64,000 nt of DNA from Tabrizicola_A sp044377735 (GCA_044377735.1 JBILYK010000001.1:57016-121015), one strand, 5' to 3'; shown: positions 16,555-25,438, numbered from the stretch's first letter. Notes: a model not told the origin generated them from the letters alone. Numbers and translations: made by a program.

Positions 16555-17766
16555 ATGACGCAAAGCCTTTGGAAAAACCGCAACTTTCGCCTGCTGTTTG
16601 GCGCCACATCGGCAACCAATCTGGGCGATGGACTGATCGCGGTTGCGGTGCCTTGGCTGGCAACATTGTTGACCCATGATCCCTTTCTGATCGGGTTGGT
16701 GGCAACGGGGCGGCATTTGCCTTGGCTGTTGTTTGCCCTGCCCGCAGGCGTCTTGACCGACCGCTTTGACCATCGCCGCATCCTCTTGATCGCCGACGCC
16801 CTGCGGCTGATGCTGTCGGCCACGCTTTTGGCCTTGGCCCTGACCGCCAGCCCCGGCACCGGGCCGGTTTTGCTGCTGGCCGGCTTGTCCTTCATCCTTG
16901 GCAGCGCCGAGGTGGTGCGCGACAACACCGCGCAAACCTTTCTGCCCGCCGTGGTGGAAAAACCACAGCTAGAGCAAGCCAACGGGTCGCTTTGGGCAAC
17001 CGAGCAGCTGGCCGGGCAGTTGATCGGCCCCCCGTTGGCGGGCATGCTGATCGGGCTGGCACTGGCCGTGCCCTTTGGTCTGCAGATCGGGCTTTTGCTG
17101 GCGGGCCTTGGTCTGATCTACGGCATGCGCCTGCAAAAGCGCGCGCGCGCCACGCCGCATCTGGCCCCAATGGCGGCGCTGCGCGAAGGCATGGTCTGGC
17201 TATGGCGCGACGTGCCCTTGCGGCGGCTGGCCTTGGTTCTGGGGGGCTTCAACTTTCTGGGCTACGGGCTGGCAGCGATTTTTGTGCTGTATGGTCAGCG
17301 GGTTCTGGGGCTGGATGCCTTTGGCTTTGGCCTTTTGCTGAGCGCAGCCGCCTGTGGCGGGCTGGCGGCCACGCTGATTGGGCCGATGATCCTCAAGCAT
17401 ATTGCGCCGACCACAGCCATCTTGATCGGCATGGCCGGGTTCAGCACCATGGCTTTGACGCTGGCCATCGCACCACCGCTTTGGCTGGTCGTGGTTATCC
17501 TTGTGATCGATGGGTTCACCGGCATGCTGTGGAACATCGCGCAGGTCAGCTATCGCCAGCGCCACATCCCGGCCCCGCTTTTGGGCCGCGTGAACAGCGC
17601 CTTTCGCTTTCTGGGCACCGGGCCTGCCGCGCTGGGCGCGCTGTTCTTTGGCGCGCTGATCGCTGCGGGGCAAGGACCAGAGGCGGTTTTGCAACCCTAT
17701 TGGGTGGCTGCGGCCTTGGGTCTGGGGTTGACGGGCTATTCCTTGGCCAAGCTGCGCCTGCCCTGA
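16555..17766 (+). CDS. Major facilitator superfamily exporter
   Basis: A 403-residue membrane protein with about 12 hydrophobic segments, of the MFS_3/EntS-like multidrug or siderophore exporter type. It starts FRLLFGATSATNLGDGLIAV and has the MFS loop signature after TM2, AGVLTDRFDHRRILLIADAL, plus RHIPAPLLGRVNSAFRFLG in the second half. The substrate cannot be read from the sequence. It stands alone between xthA (divergent) and the response regulator gene (convergent), flanked on both sides by terminator-bearing RNA candidates on the opposite strand. Confidence 0.9.
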   Translation: MTQSLWKNRNFRLLFGATSATNLGDGLIAVAVPWLATLLTHDPFLIGLVATGRHLPWLLFALPAGVLTDRFDHRRILLIADALRLMLSATLLALALTASPGTGPVLLLAGLSFILGSAEVVRDNTAQTFLPAVVEKPQLEQANGSLWATEQLAGQLIGPPLAGMLIGLALAVPFGLQIGLLLAGLGLIYGMRLQKRARATPHLAPMAALREGMVWLWRDVPLRRLALVLGGFNFLGYGLAAIFVLYGQRVLGLDAFGFGLLLSAAACGGLAATLIGPMILKHIAPTTAILIGMAGFSTMALTLAIAPPLWLVVVILVIDGFTGMLWNIAQVSYRQRHIPAPLLGRVNSAFRFLGTGPAALGALFFGALIAAGQGPEAVLQPYWVAAALGLGLTGYSLAKLRLP

Positions 17767-17786
17767 GGGGTTGCCCGAGCGTTGGG

Positions 17787-17814
17787 AAAAAAAAGCCGGA
17801 CCCGAAGGCCCGGC
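17787..17814 (-). terminator. Strong rho-independent terminator
   Basis: An 8-bp GC-rich stem (one G-U) closed by a UUCG tetraloop and followed by eight U on the minus strand. It ends transcription from the response regulator gene and/or the candidate small RNA. Confidence 0.9.
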
Positions 17815-17908
17815 CAGTTCCAACAGGGAGGGATGCCGTGCCATGACCCCGACACGACAAGGGGAAAGCTGCGGGATCAAGGGAGGGAGAAGTTCACCCG
17901 AATATCGT
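17787..17908 (-). ncRNA. Candidate small RNA with anti-Shine-Dalgarno motifs
   Basis: The minus strand of the 198-bp gap ends in a perfect terminator, GCCGGGCC-UUCG-GGUCCGGC followed by eight U (17787-17814). Upstream, two pyrimidine motifs CUCCCUCCC (about 17880-17890) and AUCCCUCCC (about 17826-17834) are complementary to ribosome binding sites, a pattern seen in alphaproteobacterial cuckoo-type sRNAs. The start is uncertain; an AT-rich promoter-like stretch lies at 17905-17960. It could instead be the 3' untranslated region of the response regulator gene, which ends at 17965 on the same strand. Confidence 0.4.
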
Positions 17909-17964
17909 CAAGATAAGTATCGAATTGGACAACAATAAGTCCTAAATCGTTAATTTTTTGACAA

Positions 17965-18651
17965 TTACGCCACCAGCTTGTAACCACCGCTTTCGGTCAC
18001 CAAAAGGCGCGCGTTTGACGGATCAGCCTCGATCTTCTGGCGCAGCCGATAGATGTGGGTTTCCAGCGTATGTGTGGTAACCCCCGCATTATAGCCCCAG
18101 ACCTCATGTAACAGCACATCACGCGCCACGACGCTGGATTGCGCGCGGTACAGGTACTTCAGGATATTGGTTTCCTTGTCGGTCAACCGCACCTTCTTGT
18201 CTTTGGCGTCGATCAGCATCTTGTGGGCAGGCTTAAACGTGTAAGGTCCCAGCTGAAACACCGCATCTTCCGACTGTTCATGGGTGCGCAGTTGCGCCCG
18301 AATGCGCGCCAACAGGACCGGAAACTTGAAGGGCTTGGTGACATAGTCATTGGCACCTGAATCCAGTCCCAAAATGGTGTCGCTGTCGGTGTCGTGGCCT
18401 GTCAGCATCATGATCGGGCACTTCACCCCGGCTTTGCGCATCCGCTTGCAAAGTTCGCGCCCGTCGGTGTCGGGCAGACCGACATCCAAGATCACAAGGT
18501 CATATTGGCCCTGCTTGACCTTCTCCATGCCCTCGGCCCCAGTGGCAGCCTCAAACACGTCGAAATCCTCGGTCATCACCAGCTGTTCTGACAAGGCCTC
18601 ACGCAGGTCATCGTCGTCATCCACCAGCAGGATCTTGCGAAATGTCGCCAT
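17965..18651 (-). CDS. OmpR/PhoB-family response regulator
   Basis: A 228-residue two-component response regulator. The receiver domain (about 1-120) shows ILLVDDDDDLREAL with the acidic pocket, the phosphoacceptor in YDLVILDVGLPDTDG, and the conserved Thr/Lys (MLTGHD, VTKPFKF). The C-terminal winged helix (about 130-228) has LTDKETNILKYLYRAQ and the recognition region HTLETHIYRLRQKIE ending ESGGYKLVA. I use the ATG at 18651, preceded by GGAGG, not the longer frame. No histidine kinase is adjacent, so it is an orphan here, and its targets cannot be told from the sequence. It is divergent from ribA. Confidence 0.92.
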   Translation of the reverse strand: MATFRKILLVDDDDDLREALSEQLVMTEDFDVFEAATGAEGMEKVKQGQYDLVILDVGLPDTDGRELCKRMRKAGVKCPIMMLTGHDTDSDTILGLDSGANDYVTKPFKFPVLLARIRAQLRTHEQSEDAVFQLGPYTFKPAHKMLIDAKDKKVRLTDKETNILKYLYRAQSSVVARDVLLHEVWGYNAGVTTHTLETHIYRLRQKIEADPSNARLLVTESGGYKLVA

Positions 18652-18804
18652 CTTTGCCTCCATCACATTGGGCCATCTGCCCGTCTTGTGCACACATGCC
18701 CACGCCGCACGCATTCGGCAAGAATTGCAACATTTGCCTCACGCGGTCGTGTCGTGGGGCCACAGTATGTTTCAATTCCGAAATCTGCGGCCTATGTAGA
18801 GGGC

Positions 18805-19890
18805 ATGAGTTTGCGCCCAACCCAGACAGAAACCCTCGCCCGCGCCCGCAGTGATTTGCGGCTTGGGTTGCCGGTTGTTCTGGTGGGTGGCGGTCAGGCA
18901 GCACTGGCCGTCGCGGTTGAGGCACTGACAGCAGATCGCCTGACCGATCTGCGCAACTTGGGCCCAATGGACCTTGCCCTGACAGCGCGGCGGGCCGAAA
19001 CGCTGAAAGCGCGCGCCTATGATGGCGATCTGGCCCGCATCGCAGTGCCCCAGGATGCCGACACGCGCTGGCTTTTGGCTGTGGCTGACCCGGCCGATGA
19101 TCTGCGCGTTCCCATGAAAGGTCCGCTTCATAGCCGGCGTGAGGGCGATGCCCGCCTGCATCGGCTGGCGCTGTCCTTGGCCAAGTCAGCCCAGCTTTTG
19201 CCCGCCGCCGTGCTGGTGCCCTTGGCCGACGGCGTGGCCTTTGCCGCTGCCCATGCCCTGACCCTTCTGGCCGAGGTGGACGCCGCTGACCTGGACCGCC
19301 TTGCACCCTTTGCGCCGGTGATCTCGGCCCGCCTGCCGATGATGGCCAGCGCCGCAGGCCGCGTGCATATCTTTCGCCCCGATGATGGCGGGCCCGAGCA
19401 TTACGCCATTGAGATTGGCCGCCCTGACCGCGATGCGCCCGTTTTGGCGCGGTTGCATTCCGCCTGTTTCACCGGCGATGTGCTGGGCAGCTTGAAATGC
19501 GACTGCGGGCCTCAATTGCGCGCCGCCTTGGCGCAGATGGGCGCCGAAGGGGCGGGGGTTTTGTTATACCTAAACCAAGAGGGGCGCGGCATCGGGCTTG
19601 CCAACAAAATGCGGGCCTATTCCTTGCAAGATCAGGGCTTTGATACGGTCGAGGCCAATCATCGGCTGGGGTTTGAGGACGACGAGCGTGATTTTCGCAT
19701 AGGAGCCAAAATTCTGAACCGCATGGGGTTTTCCAAGGTGCGCCTATTGACCAACAATCCCAAGAAGCTGGCCATGCTGGCCGCCTGTGGGCTGGAGGTG
19801 GTTGAGCGCGTGCCCCTGAAAGTGGGAGAAACCCCGGAAAACGCCGCCTATCTGGCCACCAAGGCCACGAAATCGGGGCACTTGCTGTGA
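18805..19890 (+). CDS. ribA: GTP cyclohydrolase II
   Basis: A 361-residue enzyme that opens GTP to start riboflavin synthesis. The catalytic domain is C-terminal (about 165-361): VLARLHSACFTGDVLGSLKC and CDCG hold the zinc-binding cysteines, LYLNQEGRGIGLANKMRAY the active site, and KVRLLTNNPKKL the GTP-contacting end. The N-terminal 150 residues are a degenerate extra domain without an evident DHBP-synthase active site. The ATG at 18805 gives MSLRPTQTETLARARSDLRL; the frame is open further upstream but without a good start. It overlaps the next gene by 4 bp. Confidence 0.92.
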   Translation: MSLRPTQTETLARARSDLRLGLPVVLVGGGQAALAVAVEALTADRLTDLRNLGPMDLALTARRAETLKARAYDGDLARIAVPQDADTRWLLAVADPADDLRVPMKGPLHSRREGDARLHRLALSLAKSAQLLPAAVLVPLADGVAFAAAHALTLLAEVDAADLDRLAPFAPVISARLPMMASAAGRVHIFRPDDGGPEHYAIEIGRPDRDAPVLARLHSACFTGDVLGSLKCDCGPQLRAALAQMGAEGAGVLLYLNQEGRGIGLANKMRAYSLQDQGFDTVEANHRLGFEDDERDFRIGAKILNRMGFSKVRLLTNNPKKLAMLAACGLEVVERVPLKVGETPENAAYLATKATKSGHLL

Positions 19891-20387
19891 AGCCGCAAGA
19901 TCTGGTCGTCACGCCCATGGGGGTGCGATTTTTGAACCGGATCTTCCCCTGCACCATTGGGCGCAGTGGCATCGTTCCCGCGCGGAAAAAGCGTGAAGGC
20001 GATGGTGCAACTCCGGCAGGGGTTCACAGGATTGTGGGCATGCTCTACCGCCCCGACCGCATGGCAAAGCCAACCGACTGGGCGCTGCCCATCGGGCCGA
20101 TGGATCTGTGGTCCGATGATCCCGCGGATGAGGATTACAACCTCATGGTCCGCGCCCCACATGGCTTCAGCCACGAAAAGCTGCGCCGCGCCGATCCTTT
20201 GTATGATCTGGTCATCCTGACCGACTGGAACTGGCCCGAGGCGCAACCGGGACGCGGGTCAGCGATTTTCCTGCACCGCTGGCGCCGACCGGGCTATCCC
20301 ACGGCGGGCTGCGTGGCCTTTCACACGCGCGATCTTTTATGGATCGCCCAGCGCATTACCCATCAAACTCGGCTGGTGGTGCGCTAA
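19887..20387 (+). CDS. L,D-transpeptidase (YkuD) family protein
   Basis: A 166-residue protein of the ErfK/YbiS/YcfS/YkuD fold, without a signal peptide. The active-site signature is visible as IFLHRWRRPGYPTAGCVAF, containing the His and the nucleophilic Cys in TAGCVAF. Family members cross-link peptidoglycan or attach proteins to it; this short form resembles the cytosol-annotated YkuD proteins often found in Rhodobacterales. It starts at GTG overlapping the ribA stop (GTGA), so it is coupled to ribA although no functional link is obvious. Confidence 0.85.
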   Translation: MKPQDLVVTPMGVRFLNRIFPCTIGRSGIVPARKKREGDGATPAGVHRIVGMLYRPDRMAKPTDWALPIGPMDLWSDDPADEDYNLMVRAPHGFSHEKLRRADPLYDLVILTDWNWPEAQPGRGSAIFLHRWRRPGYPTAGCVAFHTRDLLWIAQRITHQTRLVVR

Positions 20388-20462
20388 ACCTCCTTGCGCA
20401 TTTCATGCACGCGCCGGAAGTCCTGGCGAGGAGTGCACGAAGTGCTCGACGAGCGATCCGGT

Positions 20463-21668
20463 TCAGACGCGCTCGATCAGCACAGCCGTGCCCTGCCCCA
20501 CACCCACGCACATCGTCGCCAAACCATAGCGCGCCCCCGTGCGTGCCAGTTCCAGCGCCACAGTGCCCGTGATGCGCGCGCCGGTCATGCCAAGGGGATG
20601 GCCCAGCGCAATCGCGCCACCGTTGGGGTTCACACGCGGATCATCGTCCGCGATTTGCAGCCCCCGCAGCACGGCCAAACCCTGCGCCGCAAAGGCCTCA
20701 TTCAACTCGATCACCGACAAATCAGCCACCGTCAGCCCGTGCTGCGCCAACAGCTTTTGCACCGCTGGCACCGGGCCATAGCCCATGACGCGCGGCGCAA
20801 CCCCCACACTCGCCGCACCCAAAATCCGCGCAATCGGCCTTAATCCATTGGCCTGCGCCGCCTCTGCGCTGGCGATGATCATCGCCGCCGCCCCGTCGTT
20901 CACCCCGCTGGCATTGCCCGCCGTCACAGTGCCATCCGCCCGCGTGATCGGGCGCAGCTTGGCCAGATCTTCCGCCTTCGTATCCCCGCGCGGATGTTCA
21001 TCTTGTGTCACCTCAACCGTCTTGCCGCGCCCCAGATCCACCGTCACGGGCACGATCTCGGCCCCAAGCCGCCCGTTTGCCTGTGCCGCCCCCGCCAGCC
21101 GCTGCGAGCGCAGCGCAAAGGCATCCTGATCCCCACGGCTGATTCCATAGGCATCGGCCAGATTCTCGGCGGTCTCCGGCATCGAGTCTGTGCCATAAGC
21201 CGCCTTCATCTTGGGGTTCACAAAGCGCCAGCCGATGGTGCTGTCGGCAATCTCTGCCGTGCGGGCAAAGGCGGTGGTTGCCTTCGGCATCACCATCGGC
21301 GCACGCGTCATCGATTCCACGCCGCCTGCAATCGCCAAACCAATCTCACCCGCCTTGATCGCCCGCGCAGCCGCCGACACCGCCTCCATCCCCGAACCGC
21401 AAAGCCGGTTTACTGTGGCCCCCGGAACAGTTTCCGGCAGACCCGCCAACAGCAAAGCCATCCGCGCCACGTTGCGATTGTCCTCGCCCGCCTGATTGGC
21501 GCAGCCCATCCAGACCTCTTCCACCGCCGCAGGGTTCATCCCCGGATTGCGCGCCAAAAGGGCCGCCAAAGGAATCGCCGCCAAATCATCGGTGCGCACT
21601 TGGGCCAAGGCCCCGGCATACCGGCCAATCGGGGTGCGGATGTAATCGCAGATGAACGCGTCGGGCAT
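20463..21668 (-). CDS. pcaF: 3-oxoadipyl-CoA thiolase (acetyl-CoA acyltransferase)
   Basis: A 401-residue thiolase. The nucleophile Cys90 is in TVNRLCGSGMEAVSAAARA, and the C-terminal His and Cys are in GGAIALGHPLGMTGAR and TMCVGVGQGTAVLIERV. The N-terminus (ICDYIRTPIGRYAGALAQVR) and GCANQAGEDNRNVARMALLL are characteristic of the PcaF/PaaJ branch that splits 3-oxoadipyl-CoA into succinyl-CoA and acetyl-CoA in protocatechuate or phenylacetate breakdown. No other pca or paa genes are adjacent, so a role in other 3-ketoacyl-CoA cleavage is possible. Confidence 0.87.
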   Translation of the reverse strand: MPDAFICDYIRTPIGRYAGALAQVRTDDLAAIPLAALLARNPGMNPAAVEEVWMGCANQAGEDNRNVARMALLLAGLPETVPGATVNRLCGSGMEAVSAAARAIKAGEIGLAIAGGVESMTRAPMVMPKATTAFARTAEIADSTIGWRFVNPKMKAAYGTDSMPETAENLADAYGISRGDQDAFALRSQRLAGAAQANGRLGAEIVPVTVDLGRGKTVEVTQDEHPRGDTKAEDLAKLRPITRADGTVTAGNASGVNDGAAAMIIASAEAAQANGLRPIARILGAASVGVAPRVMGYGPVPAVQKLLAQHGLTVADLSVIELNEAFAAQGLAVLRGLQIADDDPRVNPNGGAIALGHPLGMTGARITGTVALELARTGARYGLATMCVGVGQGTAVLIERV

Positions 21669-21746
21669 TCTGGCCTCCTGATGTTCCTGTCAAAGTCCTT
21701 CCAACTTGAAGCAATTGCAAGACCGGGTTTCACGCGGGCCAAATGA

Positions 21747-21773
21747 AAAGGGCCGGGAAACCCCCGGCCCTTT
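21747..21773. terminator. Bidirectional terminator after DUF5368
   Basis: An 11-bp perfect stem, AAAGGGCCGGG/CCCGGCCCTTT, with a five-base loop, followed on the minus strand by TTTTCATTT. It ends the sulfide:quinone reductase-DUF5368 transcript before pcaF. Confidence 0.85.
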
Positions 21774-21791
21774 CACACGAGTTGCGAGTCT

Positions 21792-22142
21792 TTATTCTGC
21801 CTGTCGGCGGGTCAGCGCTTGCGCAGTGTAGACCAGAATGGCCAGCCCCACGGCACCCAGAACGGCCACGCCCAACAGCACGATCACATCAATCGGCCCA
21901 CCAATATCCTTGAACCCCGACGAGGTAATGCCCTGCACGAACAACACCGCCGCAATCGCCCCGATGGGCATCGACAGCTGCGCCCAGAGAAACTTGCGCA
22001 TCGACAAGGACCGGTCACGCACCAGAACATAGACATAAAGCGCCGTGATGACCAAAGCCGCCACAACCAGCGCCCAGAACAGGCCGCGACCGAACATCTC
22101 TTCGAAAACCGCGATCAAGGTGGAAAGTGTAAGTTCTTTCAT
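21792..22142 (-). CDS. DUF5368 family membrane protein
   Basis: A 116-residue protein with three hydrophobic segments (about 20-42, 55-75 and 85-108), beginning MKELTLSTLIAVFEEMFGRG. It matches the DUF5368 family, small membrane proteins that I know as neighbours of flavoprotein sulfide dehydrogenases in Rhodobacterales. It lies 12 bp after the sulfide:quinone reductase gene and before a strong terminator, so the two form an operon. A membrane anchor or quinone-site partner for the reductase is an inference. Confidence 0.8.
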   Translation of the reverse strand: MKELTLSTLIAVFEEMFGRGLFWALVVAALVITALYVYVLVRDRSLSMRKFLWAQLSMPIGAIAAVLFVQGITSSGFKDIGGPIDVIVLLGVAVLGAVGLAILVYTAQALTRRQAE

Positions 22143-22154
22143 GGCATGCCCCCC

Positions 22155-23498
22155 TTATGCCTTGCCGCGCAGCATGGCGTTGTAGGTGGCCTTCAACGCC
22201 ACCTCTTTCATCAGCCAACTGATCCACAACTCCTCCAAAGGCGCAATAATGCCGGGGAAGCTGGGAACCAGATTGTTGTTGTAGTCAAACTCAACCAACA
22301 TCGCGCGGCCGACACGGGTGATCAGCGGGCATGAGGTGTAGCCGTCATAAACCGCAGTCCCCTCGCGGCCCTCGATGGCCGCGATCAGGTGGTCTTCCAC
22401 CACCGGAACCTGCCACTTGACCGATGCGGCCGTCTTGCCTTTGGGCACACCGGCCACATCGCCCAGCGCGAAAATCTCGGGATAGCGCAGGTGGCGCATG
22501 GTTTTCTGGTCACATTCCACCCAGCCCTGATCGGCCCATTTGTCAGCCCATGACAGGCCCGACTGGCGGATCACCTCGGGCGCACGTTGTGGCGGGATCA
22601 CATGCAGATAGTCATAGGGCATTTCGACCGTGGTCTTGACCTCGGCCTTGGTGGTGGCGTCGATCTCGGTTTTCTCGAAGGTCGCAATCTTCTTGCCCGG
22701 CTCCATCGACAGCATCTTGTGGCTCATATGGGTCTTGATCCCACGCTCGCCAAACAGCATCCGCACCTTTTCCGCCACAATCGGCACGCCAAACAGCGCA
22801 CCCTGCGGGGCAGCGTAGTGGATTTCATACTTGCCCTTAGCACCGCCCCGGCTGGCGATGTCTTCGACAAGGAAGGCATGCTTTAGGGGGGCACCGGCGC
22901 ATTTCATCTCGGTCGCCGGGCGGGTCATCAGCGCGATGCCCCCTTCCTCGGTAAACTTCTGCGCCGCGTCCCAGGTTTTCGCGGCATATTCCGGCCCGGA
23001 ATACAGCGCGCCAATCCCGTTGGTGCCCACCATATCCAGCGAGAAACCGGGAATGGCCTCATAGTCCAACACAAGGCCGGGCGCGACGATCAGGAAATCA
23101 TAGGCGAGTGTCGTGCCGCCTTCAGTCGCAACCGTCTTGGCCAAAGGATCAATGGCCGCCGCCTTTTCGGCCAGCAGCGTGACACCCTTGGGCAGCCAGT
23201 CGGTCGTTTGGCTGACGGTGTAATTCGCAGGCTTCAAGCCAGCGGCAACAAGGCTCAGCCCCGGCTGATAAAGATGCTCTTTGCGACCGTCGATGATGGT
23301 GATCTCGGCGCCATCCAGCCGTTCAACCAGCCGGTTTACCAGCGCCGTTCCGGCAGCACCGGCCCCAATCACCACGATCTTCGCCCGCGTCGCCACCTTG
23401 GCAGCGTTGGCAGACGACCCAAGGGCGGCAAACCCGGCACCAGCAACCGCCAGCCCAAGAAATCCACGCCGCGTTGGGATGAATCCACGTTCCATCAT
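22155..23498 (-). CDS. Tat-exported sulfide:quinone reductase-like FAD protein
   Basis: A 447-residue pyridine-nucleotide-disulfide-type flavoprotein oxidising sulfide at the periplasmic face and passing electrons to quinone. It has a twin-arginine signal (PTRRGFLGLAVAG), the FAD-binding IVVIGAGAAGTALVNRL, GLVLDYEAIPG, and FALGDVAGVPKGKTAASVKW for the second FAD contact. Cysteines likely to take part in sulfide chemistry are in EMKCAGAPLKHAF and GYTSCPLITRVGR. The ATG at 23498 is preceded by GGAGGAG; the longer frame would run into regulatory sequence. SoxF/flavocytochrome c-type flavoproteins are the alternative. It is divergent from a SulP transporter gene. Confidence 0.87.
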   Translation of the reverse strand: MMERGFIPTRRGFLGLAVAGAGFAALGSSANAAKVATRAKIVVIGAGAAGTALVNRLVERLDGAEITIIDGRKEHLYQPGLSLVAAGLKPANYTVSQTTDWLPKGVTLLAEKAAAIDPLAKTVATEGGTTLAYDFLIVAPGLVLDYEAIPGFSLDMVGTNGIGALYSGPEYAAKTWDAAQKFTEEGGIALMTRPATEMKCAGAPLKHAFLVEDIASRGGAKGKYEIHYAAPQGALFGVPIVAEKVRMLFGERGIKTHMSHKMLSMEPGKKIATFEKTEIDATTKAEVKTTVEMPYDYLHVIPPQRAPEVIRQSGLSWADKWADQGWVECDQKTMRHLRYPEIFALGDVAGVPKGKTAASVKWQVPVVEDHLIAAIEGREGTAVYDGYTSCPLITRVGRAMLVEFDYNNNLVPSFPGIIAPLEELWISWLMKEVALKATYNAMLRGKA

Positions 23499-23521
23499 CT
23501 CAGTCTCCTCCGTCGCAATCC

Positions 23522-23536
23522 TGTGTGACTCACACA
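23522..23536. promoter_or_regulatory. Perfect palindrome upstream of the sulfide:quinone reductase gene
   Basis: TGTGTGA-C-TCACACA is a 15-bp perfect palindrome centred 31 bp before the reductase start codon, where it would overlap a leftward promoter or start point. It is a candidate repressor operator; the regulator is unknown. Confidence 0.5.
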
Positions 23537-23553
23537 TCATAATAAGGCTGTCA

Positions 23554-23567
23554 TTGATCTGAATCAA
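23554..23567. promoter_or_regulatory. Perfect FNR box between sulfide:quinone reductase and SulP genes
   Basis: TTGATCTGAATCAA matches TTGAT-N4-ATCAA exactly. A -10-like TATTGT at 23590-23595 on the plus strand would put the box at -41.5 of a SulP promoter starting near 23602. No comparable -10 element is seen at the matching leftward position. Confidence 0.65.
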
Positions 23568-23663
23568 TAAGTATTCCAATATGTGCATCTATTGTGCATT
23601 TCGCGTGGAGATGGGCCCAAGGCCCAGCTCAACCTGCTGAAACGACACGAAAAGGACACCAAG

Positions 23664-25385
23664 GTGAGACGACCCGTTTCATCCGGCCTGGCCCGGATTT
23701 TTCCTATTCTGTCGTGGTCAAAGACCTACTCGCGCCACGATGCCGCGCAAGATGGGCTTGCGGCGGTGATCGTGACGATCATGCTGATCCCTCAATCGCT
23801 GGCCTATGCCATGCTGGCAGGCATGCCACCCGAGGCGGGGCTTTATGCCTCGATCCTGCCCATCATCGCCTATGCGATCTTTGGCTCCAGCCGCGTGCTT
23901 GCCGTGGGGCCGGTGGCGGTGGTGTCATTGATGACCGCTGCCGCGCTGGGATCGGTGGCCGAAAGCGGGACAGCGGATTACGCCACGGCGGCGCTGACCT
24001 TGGCCGCATTGTCGGGGACGATGTTGCTTGCCATGGGCCTGTTGCGCATGGGGTTCATCGCCAATTTCCTGTCGCATCCGGTGATCGCCGGGTTCATCAC
24101 CGCATCAGGGGTGCTGATCGCCATGGGCCAGATCGGGCCGCTGATCGGGGTCAAGATGACCGGGGCTTCGGTGCCGGAACTGGTGGAAAGCTTTTGGGCA
24201 GGCAAGGCCGCGTTCAATTGGCAGACGCTGCTGATTGGCGCACTGGGCTTGGCCTTTCTCTATTGGGTTCGCCTGCGGATGAAACCCGCCTTGCGGGCCA
24301 TGGGCGTAGGGCCGGTGTTGGCCGATGTGCTGACCAAGGCCGGGCCGGTGATGGCGGTGGCCGCCTCAACCGTTGCGGTCTGGGGGCTCGGGCTGGATGT
24401 GGCGGTTGTGGGGGCGGTGCCTGCGGCCTTGCCACCCCTGACAAGCCCAAGCCTTGATCTGGCGTTAATCCGGGACCTTGCGATGCCTGCCTTTCTGATC
24501 TCGATCGTTGGCTTCGTGGAATCCGTCTCGGTCGCGCAGACCCTGGCGGCGCGCAAGCGCCAGCGTATCCGGCCGGATCAAGAATTGATCGGCCTTGGCG
24601 CCGCCAATCTGGCCGCCGGGTTCAGCGGTGGCTTTCCCGTGACGGGGGGCTTTGCCCGGTCGGTCGTCAATGCCGATGCAGGTGCCGCCACCCCAGCGGC
24701 GGGGATTTATACCGCGCTGGGGCTGGCCATCGCGGCGCTGGCGCTGACGCCGCTTTTGTATTTCTTGCCCAAGGCGACGCTGGCGGCCACCATCATCGTG
24801 GCGGTCTTGGGGCTGGTTGATCTGTCGATCCTCAGGAAAACCTGGGGCTACTCGCGCGCTGACTTTGCGGCGGTGGCAGGCACCATTCTGGTCACCCTCG
24901 CCTTGGGCGTCGAGGCCGGAATTTCGACCGGCGTGATCCTGTCGATCGCGCTGCATCTATGGCGCACCTCGCGCCCGCATGTGGCCGAGGTGGGGTTGGT
25001 CGCCGGAACCCAGCATTTCCGCAATATCCTGCGCTATCAGGTCATCACCGACCCCGCCGTTCTCAGCCTGCGGATTGATGAAAGCCTCTATTTCGCCAAC
25101 ACCCGCTATCTCGAGGATCTGATCCTTGCGCGCACCGCCGAGGACCAAGATCTGCGCCATGTCATCTTGATGTGTTCGGCGGTGAATGAGATCGACATGA
25201 CCGCGCTGGAAACGCTGGAAGCCTTGATGATGCACCTCAAAGATCGCGGCATCGCGCTGCATCTGTCCGAGGTGAAGGGCCCTGTGATGGACCGGCTGCA
25301 ACGCTCCAGCTTTCTAAGCCACCTGACGGGCCGCGTGTTTCTAAGCCAGCACGAAGCCTTTGCCAGCCTGACCGACCACGCCTAG
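23664..25385 (+). CDS. SulP family inorganic anion transporter
   Basis: A 573-residue SLC26/SulP transporter. The membrane part contains the family signature GLAAVIVTIMLIPQSLAYAM and AGMPPEAGLYASILPIIAYA (about residues 30-70), with some 10-14 hydrophobic segments, and a cytoplasmic STAS domain follows (about 430-560: VLSLRIDESLYFANTRYLED, VNEIDMTALETLE). GTG at 23664 is preferred over upstream starts because AAGGA precedes it. SulP proteins carry sulfate, bicarbonate or other anions; pairing with a sulfide-oxidising enzyme suggests sulfate or another oxidised sulfur anion, which is inference. Confidence 0.9.
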   Translation: MRRPVSSGLARIFPILSWSKTYSRHDAAQDGLAAVIVTIMLIPQSLAYAMLAGMPPEAGLYASILPIIAYAIFGSSRVLAVGPVAVVSLMTAAALGSVAESGTADYATAALTLAALSGTMLLAMGLLRMGFIANFLSHPVIAGFITASGVLIAMGQIGPLIGVKMTGASVPELVESFWAGKAAFNWQTLLIGALGLAFLYWVRLRMKPALRAMGVGPVLADVLTKAGPVMAVAASTVAVWGLGLDVAVVGAVPAALPPLTSPSLDLALIRDLAMPAFLISIVGFVESVSVAQTLAARKRQRIRPDQELIGLGAANLAAGFSGGFPVTGGFARSVVNADAGAATPAAGIYTALGLAIAALALTPLLYFLPKATLAATIIVAVLGLVDLSILRKTWGYSRADFAAVAGTILVTLALGVEAGISTGVILSIALHLWRTSRPHVAEVGLVAGTQHFRNILRYQVITDPAVLSLRIDESLYFANTRYLEDLILARTAEDQDLRHVILMCSAVNEIDMTALETLEALMMHLKDRGIALHLSEVKGPVMDRLQRSSFLSHLTGRVFLSQHEAFASLTDHA

Positions 25386-25438
25386 GGCTGGACGCCGCGC
25401 CACAGGCCGGGCAATCTGGGCCCAAAGAGGGGGCGCGG

